Source: an uncultured Alphaproteobacteria bacterium (lineage in GTDB: Bacteria; Pseudomonadota; Alphaproteobacteria; Micavibrionales; Micavibrionaceae). Taken from it: DNA of 5,528 bases. Positions 1 to 4,498 of the stretch are shown here, piece after piece (positions within the stretch are counted from its first letter, which is position 1; every line of letters starts with the position of its first letter). The stretch spans positions 1 through 5,528 of the forward strand of contig CAKTCH010000118.1 of the NCBI GenBank assembly GCA_934538895.1, read 5' to 3'. The translations under genes were made by a program, and so were the position numbers. Under the pieces are notes generated by a model. That model searched no databases, had not been told where the DNA came from, and saw only the letters and a program-made list of their open reading frames with translations.

Positions 1-19
1 GGCGATCTTCGCGCGGCAT
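1..19 (-). CDS. Possible 5' end of a further minus-strand gene, cut by the window edge
   Basis: On the minus strand an ATG at 19-17 is followed by five more codons without a stop (M-P-R-E-D-R) before the window ends. A good Shine-Dalgarno sequence, GAAGGA (complement of 27-32), lies 7 nt upstream. The position fits a new transcription unit starting after the terminator at 103-128. Six codons are too few to identify a product, so this is only a plausible gene start. The call rests on the ribosome binding site and its spacing alone. Confidence 0.35.
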
Positions 20-102
20 TCAATCGTCCTTCAAACATACTCCTGCATTCCATGATAGGGGTTAATTCCTTAACAAAACCTGTCTTTCCGCATGATCTTA
101 AG

Positions 103-128
103 AAAAACCCCGCGATTTGCGCGGGGTT
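103..128 (-). terminator. Rho-independent terminator of the sigma factor/vWA operon
   Basis: The arms AACCCCGCG (106-114) and CGCGGGGTT (120-128) form a perfect 9-bp stem with a 5-nt loop. Read on the minus strand, the hairpin runs into TTTTTCTT (down to about 99), the usual U-tract. It starts about 20 nt beyond the stop codon of the vWA gene, where the operon's terminator is expected. On the plus strand the hairpin has no U-tract worth the name, so it is probably one-directional. Confidence 0.88.
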
Positions 129-147
129 CTCGTTTGAAAATTTATAT

Positions 148-2166
148 TCAGGGCTGCGTGTCAGGCAGAGCCGGGGCCGATCTGGCAAGGCGCACCAGAT
201 TGATGAACTCCGCGCGGTAGCCGAATTCGTCAGCGCCTTTCGCCTCCTGCGCCATTTTGATGATGTCGTCATAGGTCAGCTTGCCGGTATTCCTGCCGCC
301 TTTGAGCATCTGGCCGAAGCTGGCCGCCGCGATGGAGAAACGCACATCGTCCGAAGGCTTGCCGTCTTCCGCCTTTTCTATCGGCGTGGTGATGAGGTTC
401 GAAACGTCCTGATCCGGCAGCTTGTAACGGATTTTCAGGAAGGCATATTCGTTGCCTGTGCCTTCGGTCACTTTCGCGGTTTCCGTTTCCGCCGCCGCAT
501 AACGGCTGTCATCCACAGCGCGGGGGCCGCCGACGGGCGTGATCTCATAGATCGCGGTCACGGTATGGCCCGCGCCGATATCGCCGGCATCGACCTTGTC
601 GTTGTTAAAGTCCTCGCGGTTCAGCTTGCGGGTTTCGTAACCGACCAGGCGATATTCCGCGACGCGTGCCGGGTTGAATTCGACCTGTATCTTCACGTCC
701 TTGGCGATCGGGAACAATGTCGATGACGCCTCCTCGACCAGTACCTTGCGCGCTTCGTTCAGCGTATCGATATAGGCGGCGGTGCCGTTGCCGTTCTGCG
801 CCAGCGCCTGCATCAGGCTGTCGTTATAGTTGCCCTGTCCGAAACCGAGGACCGAGAGAAAGATGCCGCTATCGCGTTTATGCTCGATGAAGTCTTTCAG
901 TTCTTCCTGACTGGTGATGCCGACATTGAAATCGCCATCGGTCGCGAGGATGACACGATTGACCGCCTCTTTCCTGAAGCTGCTTTCCGCCAATGCATAA
1001 GCCTGACGGATTCCTTCCGCGCCCGCCGTGCTGCCACCCGCGCCCAAATTTTCAAGCGCGGCGACGATCTTCGCTTTGTCGCTGACTTTGGTCGGCTCCA
1101 GCACCGTGCCTGCCGAACCCGCGTAAGTGACGATCGAAATCGTATCGTCAGGTTTCAGCGTTTCCAGCAGCATCTTGAGAGAACTGACCAGCAGCGGCAG
1201 CTTGTCCGGCGCGTTCATCGAACCCGACGTATCCAGCAGGAACACGAGGTTGCTGTCCGGCGCCTGCGCTTTTTCTATGTCATAGCCCTTGATGCCGATA
1301 TGAATCAGCTTGCGGCCTTCGTTCCACGGGCTGGGGACGACGGTGACGCTCGGCTTGAATGGCTGTGCCTTGCCTTCCGGCAGCGGGTAATCGTAATCGA
1401 AGTAGTTTATCATTTCCTCGACGCGCACGGCATCTTTCTGCGGCAATACGCCGCTGTTCAGCTGACGGCGCACGAACGCATAGGACGACGTATCGACGTC
1501 GATCGAGAAGGTCGAAACAGGCTCCTGCTGCACCAGCCTGACGGGGTTTTCATCAAAACCCTCGAACTTGTCGCGGCCCACATCCTGATAGCCGGGATAC
1601 GGCATCGGTTCGGGCATATAGGCGATCGAGGGCATCGCCCCGCCCGCGAAAGATTCGACCGCCATCCTCTTGCTGGCCATCATCGGCGCCGCACGACCTG
1701 CCGGGGCCGGGGCCATATTCGCGACAGAAGCGTCGGCCATCGCCATTTCCTGCTGCGGCATGGCGGCGGCACTGCCGCTGGCCGTTTCCTCATATCTCTG
1801 CCCTTGCGCCATCTTCATTTCAGGGCTGACAACCTCAAGCTGCGCCACGGCTGTATCACCGCTGCCGCTGTGCGTCACAAACGGATTGTAATAATTCTGC
1901 ATGGTCACCGCCGCCGCCAGCACGACCACCATCGCCGTGGCCATGCCGCCATATACGAGTTTCTTGTTCATAGGTTCTCTCCTTTGTGAGTGGGTTCTGC
2001 CGGTAAGACGGACCCACAGGGAGTTTCCTTGGGAAATATTATTGCTTTCTCTTTGCACGGCTTCGAATTCCGCCAGCGCCAGATTCAGCGCGGCTTTGCG
2101 CGCGTTGTCATCCGCCGGGGGCACCGGCGCGTCACCCAGAATTTTCTTCAGCTGCGCTTCATCCAT
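148..2166 (-). CDS. Membrane-anchored YfbK-type von Willebrand factor A domain protein, cotranscribed with an ECF sigma factor
   Basis: This is a 672-residue protein. Residues 1-65 are polar and probably cytoplasmic, ending in a basic stretch (QRREPMNKK). One hydrophobic segment spans about 70-89. A Met/Ala/Pro-rich low-complexity linker covers about 95-215. The YfbK-family N-terminal block follows (about 218-262: STFSIDVDTSSYA, then VRRQLNSGVLPQKDAVRVEEMINYF). The vWA domain runs from about 307 to 480, with a complete metal-binding MIDAS set: D312-T-S-G-S316, T380 and D410 in ATDGD. The YfbK C-terminal domain (DUF3520) occupies about 490-661 and ends in GYRAEFINLVRLA. Positive charges before the membrane segment predict an N-in, C-out topology, which puts the vWA part in the periplasm. 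The start at 2166 is chosen for AGGGAG (complement of 2174-2179) 7 nt upstream and for the ATGGATGA overlap with the sigma gene. A longer frame reaching 2256 has no support. The metal-binding fold and family are clear; the ligand and role are unknown. A role as membrane partner or anti-sigma of the upstream sigma factor is inferred from architecture and coupling. It has no HxxxCxxC zinc anti-sigma motif. Confidence 0.9.
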   Translation of the reverse strand: MDEAQLKKILGDAPVPPADDNARKAALNLALAEFEAVQRESNNISQGNSLWVRLTGRTHSQRREPMNKKLVYGGMATAMVVVLAAAVTMQNYYNPFVTHSGSGDTAVAQLEVVSPEMKMAQGQRYEETASGSAAAMPQQEMAMADASVANMAPAPAGRAAPMMASKRMAVESFAGGAMPSIAYMPEPMPYPGYQDVGRDKFEGFDENPVRLVQQEPVSTFSIDVDTSSYAFVRRQLNSGVLPQKDAVRVEEMINYFDYDYPLPEGKAQPFKPSVTVVPSPWNEGRKLIHIGIKGYDIEKAQAPDSNLVFLLDTSGSMNAPDKLPLLVSSLKMLLETLKPDDTISIVTYAGSAGTVLEPTKVSDKAKIVAALENLGAGGSTAGAEGIRQAYALAESSFRKEAVNRVILATDGDFNVGITSQEELKDFIEHKRDSGIFLSVLGFGQGNYNDSLMQALAQNGNGTAAYIDTLNEARKVLVEEASSTLFPIAKDVKIQVEFNPARVAEYRLVGYETRKLNREDFNNDKVDAGDIGAGHTVTAIYEITPVGGPRAVDDSRYAAAETETAKVTEGTGNEYAFLKIRYKLPDQDVSNLITTPIEKAEDGKPSDDVRFSIAAASFGQMLKGGRNTGKLTYDDIIKMAQEAKGADEFGYRAEFINLVRLARSAPALPDTQP
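1969..1984 (-). promoter_or_regulatory. Strong internal ribosome binding site and start codon within the vWA gene
   Basis: Within the vWA frame, AAAGGAGA (with AAGGAG at the complement of 1979-1984) stands 7 nt before an in-frame ATG at 1971-1969 (Met66). This is a better Shine-Dalgarno match than that of the upstream start. The codons before it (residues 1-65) are continuous and have their own good ribosome binding site. The site therefore looks like a second translation start that would make a form lacking the cytoplasmic segment and beginning at the membrane anchor. Whether it is used cannot be seen from sequence. Confidence 0.5.
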
Positions 2167-2695
2167 GACGGCGCTCCCTATTCTCGAATGCTTCCAGTTT
2201 CTTGCGCGCTTCGTGGATGTACCACGACACCGTGCTTTCCTTGACCGCCATGACAAAAGCGGCTTCGGCGTGATTCATCCCTTCTCCGAACACCAGCAGC
2301 AACGCGGTCTTTTCCTTCTCCGGCAATTTGCCGATCTGCCGCATCATTTCCTGCGCGTAATAGGCGCTTTCCGGATTATCGCCGCCTGCCATCTCATCGG
2401 CTTCGCTTTGCGCGTGGTCGTGGCGTTTCTCCGCGCGCTGCATGTCAATGGCCGTATTGATGACCAGGCGGTAAAGCCATGTCGTGAACGCGGCCTTGCG
2501 CTCATATGTCTTCAAACTGCGCGCCAGCTTGATGCAGGCGTTCTGCGTGACGTCTTCGGCATCGTTGCGGTTGCCGCACCATTTGAACGCCATCCGGAAC
2601 ATGGTGTCGTAATGGCGATTGACCAGCGCCTCGAACGCGCGCGCATCGCCGCGCGTCGCCTGTTCGATCAGTTGTGCATCGCTTTGCGCGTTCAT
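2159..2695 (-). CDS. ECF-type RNA polymerase sigma factor (sigma-70 family)
   Basis: This is a 178-residue two-domain sigma factor of normal ECF length. Region 2 covers about 20-91: FEALVNRHYD, then DAEDVTQ at 45-51 (the usual DAEDV-Q core contact), then FTTWLYRLVINTAIDMQRAEKR-like sequence at 70-91 for -10 recognition. A linker rich in acidic residues follows (about 92-117). Region 4 covers about 121-170: IGKLPEKEKTALLL, then a helix-turn-helix with MNHAEAAFVMAVKESTVSWYIHEARKKL. It would direct core polymerase to its own regulon in the cytoplasm. The stop codon overlaps the start of the vWA gene by 8 nt (ATGGATGA), so the two are translationally coupled. The start is the only ATG/GTG/TTG available after an in-frame upstream stop. 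Its AAGGA motif lies just 1 nt before the ATG, unusually close, which suggests weak initiation. The ECF subgroup and target promoters cannot be assigned here. Confidence 0.93.
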   Translation of the reverse strand: MNAQSDAQLIEQATRGDARAFEALVNRHYDTMFRMAFKWCGNRNDAEDVTQNACIKLARSLKTYERKAAFTTWLYRLVINTAIDMQRAEKRHDHAQSEADEMAGGDNPESAYYAQEMMRQIGKLPEKEKTALLLVFGEGMNHAEAAFVMAVKESTVSWYIHEARKKLEAFENRERRHG

Positions 2696-2771
2696 ATCCT
2701 TGGTATGACGTCCGTTACTGGAGAATCCTTGGAAGATTATTCACCACACCCGCGCGGCAGGAAACCCGGGA

Positions 2772-2800
2772 TCTATAAAATTTGAGATAAATTATATCAA
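2772..2800 (-). promoter_or_regulatory. Probable sigma70-type promoter of the sigma factor/vWA operon
   Basis: On the minus strand a -35 element TTGATA (complement of 2795-2800, 5/6 to TTGACA) and a -10 element TATAGA (complement of 2772-2777, 4/6 to TATAAT) are separated by exactly 17 nt. Transcription would start near 2765 and leave a leader of about 70 nt before the sigma gene. The surrounding sequence is markedly AT-rich. The -35 lies in an ATCAA-ATAG-TTGAT inverted repeat (2796-2809), so a repressor or activator site could overlap it. No convincing self-recognised ECF promoter was found in the leader. Confidence 0.5.
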
Positions 2801-2966
2801 ATAGTTGATTTTATTGATAAAATTGCATGTATTTTTAAGCAGGCCTTTACCGGAGCCGTGTAAATTGAATGTAACGAAGCGATGCAAAGCCGCTTCTTAT
2901 AAACAAATTAGGGTGAACTCTTCTACCGGACAACCGGGGTTGGGGTGTGTCAGGCGAAAGCCGGAA

Positions 2967-3042
2967 AAAATGCCTGTATCGGCGATACCTTCACGGATTT
3001 GAGCAGAAATCCATGAGCACGGTATCCAGATACAGGCATTTT
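2967..3042. other. 76-nt imperfect palindrome able to form a long hairpin (terminator, small RNA or repeat element)
   Basis: The outer arms AAAATGCCTGTATC (2967-2980) and GATACAGGCATTTT (3029-3042) are perfectly complementary over 14 bp. A GGC/CA internal loop follows, then GATACC (2984-2989) pairs with GGTATC (3021-3026). Further in, TCA-C-GGATTT (2991-3000) pairs with AAATCC-A-TGA (3007-3016) around a 6-nt loop. Both ends carry T-tracts on the outgoing strand (TTTT on plus, TTTTTT on minus, from A2965-A2970), so it could work as a bidirectional terminator. No gene visibly ends here, so a small RNA or a dispersed palindromic element is equally possible. Confidence 0.7.
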
Positions 3043-3090
3043 ACTTTGCGGGGCATATGGGCGCAGGTTTTTATCAATCTTTCCAGCCTG

Positions 3091-3122
3091 TTAACACCCG
3101 GTTAAGGAACGCTGGCTAGAAT
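3091..3122 (+). promoter_or_regulatory. CtrA box and -10 element of the probable cheY-cheR promoter
   Basis: TTAACACCCGGTTAA (3091-3105) is an exact match to the CtrA recognition pattern TTAA-N7-TTAA. A -10-like TAGAAT (3117-3122, 5/6 to TATAAT) follows 11 nt later. The CtrA box therefore covers the -35 position, the usual arrangement at CtrA-activated promoters, and there is no well-spaced sigma70 -35 hexamer. Transcription would start near 3129, giving a leader of about 66 nt. CtrA control of motility and chemotaxis genes is well documented in alphaproteobacteria; that this site is bound is inferred. Confidence 0.62.
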
Positions 3123-3123
3123 A

Positions 3124-3150
3124 AAGGCAAGGAGCGCAAGGCTCTGCCTT
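3124..3150 (+). other. Hairpin at the 5' end of the cheY leader
   Basis: AAGGCA (3124-3129) pairs with TGCCTT (3145-3150), and GAGC (3132-3135) pairs with GCTC (3141-3144) around loop GCAAG, with a 2-nt AG bulge on the left arm. If transcription begins near 3129 the outer stem would be only partly included; with a start a few bases earlier it would cap the mRNA. It may stabilise the message. It could also be a weak terminator for upstream read-through, though the following TTAATTAT is a poor U-tract. Confidence 0.4.
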
Positions 3151-3194
3151 AATTATACAAAATACAAAGACTGAAATTGCGTGAGGATATTCCA

Positions 3195-3578
3195 ATGCCG
3201 ACTTCCTGCCTGATTATCGACGACAGCCGTCTTGTCCGTCAGGTTTCCAAAAGGATTCTCGAAGACCTGGGGTTCGATTGCGAGGAAGCCGAGGACGGCA
3301 AGCACGCCTTCGACCTGTGCCAGCACTATATGCCCGGACTGATTATCGTCGACTGGAACATGCCGGTGATGAGCGGCCTTGAATTCGTCGAGAAGCTTCG
3401 CGCCATGGAGAACGGCCAGGACGTCAAGGTTATCTTCTGCACGACCGAGGATAATCTAAATCATATCGAGCGGGCCTTGCGCGCGGGCGCCACGGAATAC
3501 ATCATGAAGCCTTTCAACCGCGATACGATGCAGGCCAAGCTGATCCAGATCGGCCTGCTGAAGGAAGAAGTGGCATGA
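3195..3578 (+). CDS. CheY-like single-domain response regulator
   Basis: This is a 127-residue stand-alone receiver domain with no output domain. All key residues are present: the acidic pair D9-D10 (LIIDDSR), phospho-acceptor D53 (VDWNMP), T83 in FCTTED, the CheY switch aromatic Y102, and K105 in MKPF. It would be phosphorylated by a histidine kinase in the cytoplasm and act by protein contact. The ATG at 3195 is chosen because GAGGA (3183-3187) lies 7 nt upstream. An in-frame TTG at 3177 would add six residues before the conserved start of the domain and has no better ribosome binding site. Its stop overlaps the cheR start as ATGA, so the two are cotranslated. Single-domain regulators next to cheR are usual in chemotaxis-type clusters, but no kinase is in view, so the partner and output (flagellar motor or other) are unknown. 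Confidence 0.92.
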   Translation: MPTSCLIIDDSRLVRQVSKRILEDLGFDCEEAEDGKHAFDLCQHYMPGLIIVDWNMPVMSGLEFVEKLRAMENGQDVKVIFCTTEDNLNHIERALRAGATEYIMKPFNRDTMQAKLIQIGLLKEEVA

Positions 3579-4423
3579 GGCTGGGCGATTTCGAAGTTTA
3601 CAGGGATCTGCTGTTGCAGGAATCGGGGGTCGATATCAACCCCGAGAAAACCTACCTGCTGGAATCCCGGCTGACCCCTATCGTCAGTAAATGGGGCTAT
3701 CCCACGATTGAGTCCATGACGCTGGCGCTGCGCGCCGTGCCCGATCCCCAGTTGATCCATGACGTCGTGCAGGCCATGACATCCAACGAGACATGGTTCT
3801 ACCGCGACCAGTATAACTACGTGACGCTGAATGAATTCGCCCTGCCCTATCTGTTAAAGCAGCGCAAGCGCGAAAGGGCCTTGCGCCTGTGGTCGGTGGG
3901 ATGCGCCACCGGCCAGGAAGCATGGTGCATGGCCATGGTGACGCAGGACTTCCTGCTGGAGCACAAGCGCTGGAAATATGAAATCCTGGCGACCGATATT
4001 TCCAACGAATCGCTGGAATACGCCGCGCGCGGCATTTACAACCAGCATGAAGCGCAGAGCGAAACGTCGATCCGCCAGCTGATCCGTTATTTCGAGCAAA
4101 GCCGCATGGGCTGGAACGTCAAGGACGCGTTACGCGGCAACGTCCGTTTCATAAACGCCAACCTGCTGCACGAAACCGAGGATTTCGAACGATTCGACGT
4201 GATCTTCTGCTGCAATGTCATCAATGCTTTCAGCCCGGAAGCCCGCGCCAGAGCGCTGGACAACCTCGCCTATCATCTGGCGGATGACGGTTTCCTGTTT
4301 ATCGGCAACGAAGATCAGTGGGAAGACGATACGGGGCTGTTCGTACCCCTGCCCGGTCATCCCGGCGTGCTGCTCCTGAGCGACGGCGATTACAAGACCG
4401 CCGATTTCCCCAGAGCAGAATAG
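3575..4423 (+). CDS. cheR: CheR-type chemoreceptor glutamate methyltransferase
   Basis: This is a 282-residue protein of normal CheR length. CheR transfers methyl groups from S-adenosylmethionine to glutamates of chemoreceptors, setting adaptation. A small helical N-terminal domain (about 1-65) is followed by MTSNETWFYRD at 68-78 (the CheR signature MT-NET-FFRD). The SAM-binding loop is LWSVGCATGQEAW at 105-117, the acidic ribose-binding stretch ATDIS is at 139-143, and the late motif FDVIFCCNVINAF at 207-219 precedes a hydrophobic strand FLFIGNED at 240-247. Compared with the usual FCRNVLIYF the late motif has Cys for Arg and INAF for LIYF, and the usual G-SE ending reads GNED. It is therefore somewhat divergent, but all SAM-binding elements remain. 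There is no TPR or C-terminal receptor-tethering pentapeptide-binding extension. It starts in the ATGA overlap with cheY, with AAGGAAG just upstream. The substrate receptor is not in the window. Confidence 0.92.
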   Translation: MRLGDFEVYRDLLLQESGVDINPEKTYLLESRLTPIVSKWGYPTIESMTLALRAVPDPQLIHDVVQAMTSNETWFYRDQYNYVTLNEFALPYLLKQRKRERALRLWSVGCATGQEAWCMAMVTQDFLLEHKRWKYEILATDISNESLEYAARGIYNQHEAQSETSIRQLIRYFEQSRMGWNVKDALRGNVRFINANLLHETEDFERFDVIFCCNVINAFSPEARARALDNLAYHLADDGFLFIGNEDQWEDDTGLFVPLPGHPGVLLLSDGDYKTADFPRAE

Positions 4424-4444
4424 TAAACCGCGGAATAGTAAACC
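4415..4444. repeat. 15-bp tandem duplication spanning the cheR stop codon
   Basis: GCAGAATAGTAAACC (4415-4429) is followed directly by GCGGAATAGTAAACC (4430-4444), 14 of 15 bases identical. The first copy encodes the last two cheR residues (Ala-Glu) and the stop. The second, in the same frame, repeats Ala-Glu-stop in the untranslated gap. It is most simply a slippage duplication, and it leaves each copy with tandem stops (TAG TAA). Confidence 0.85.
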
Positions 4445-4498
4445 ATCGCTATAACACCATCTGGACTTCCTGCCTGGAATCGCTTAAAAGACCGGGGC

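Larger units (their letters stand above)
2696..3194. other. Divergent intergenic region without a convincing gene
   Basis: This is a 499-nt gap between the minus-strand sigma gene and the plus-strand cheY. It holds, in order, the sigma gene leader with a duplicated ATCCTTGG (2696-2703 and 2725-2732), an AT-rich promoter/operator stretch (about 2772-2831), a small hairpin (GAAGCG 2876-2881 with CGCTTC 2891-2896), a GGC-GAAA-GCC mini-hairpin (2953-2962), a 76-nt palindrome (2967-3042), and the cheY promoter region. The one open frame here (2805-3002, plus) starts with TTG, lacks a ribosome binding site and gives a basic peptide with no family features, so I do not call it. A small noncoding RNA upstream of 3042 is possible but unproven. 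Confidence 0.7.

Noticed and set aside
61..74. GTTAATTCCTTAAC as a second CtrA box
   Set aside because: The half-sites are separated by 4 nt, not 7. It is a short inverted repeat that could be an operator for the gene at the window edge, but evidence is lacking.
52..726. Plus-strand open frame of 224 codons covering the terminator and the 3' end of the vWA gene
   Set aside because: It runs through the operon terminator and antisense to the conserved YfbK C-terminal domain. It has no recognisable protein features.
880..1989. Long plus-strand open frame (369 codons) opposite the vWA gene
   Set aside because: It lies antisense to a gene with clear vWA and YfbK motifs. Its translation is rich in Arg and His with no family features, as expected for the complement of GC-rich coding sequence.
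2167..2256. Longer N-terminus of the vWA protein starting at 2256
   Set aside because: The extra 30 codons lie within the sigma gene in another frame. They encode an Arg-rich shadow peptide, whereas the ATG at 2166 has a well-placed ribosome binding site.
1901..2785. Plus-strand open frame of 294 codons opposite the sigma factor gene
   Set aside because: It is antisense to an ECF sigma factor with all expected regions, and it spans the sigma/vWA overlap. It is a shadow frame.
2876..2930. Possible c-di-GMP riboswitch (GATGCAAAGCC resembles the ACGCAAAGCC of class I)
   Set aside because: The preceding CAGGGCAAACC-GAAA hairpin and the rest of the conserved core are not found, and the local fold is a simple GAAGCG/CGCTTC hairpin. 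The resemblance is probably chance.
2805..3002. 65-codon plus-strand open frame in the divergent intergenic region
   Set aside because: It has a TTG start and no ribosome binding site, a basic peptide without known features, and its stop falls inside the 76-nt palindrome.
3177..3194. TTG start for cheY at 3177
   Set aside because: It would add six residues absent from receiver domains. The ATG at 3195 has GAGGA at 7 nt.
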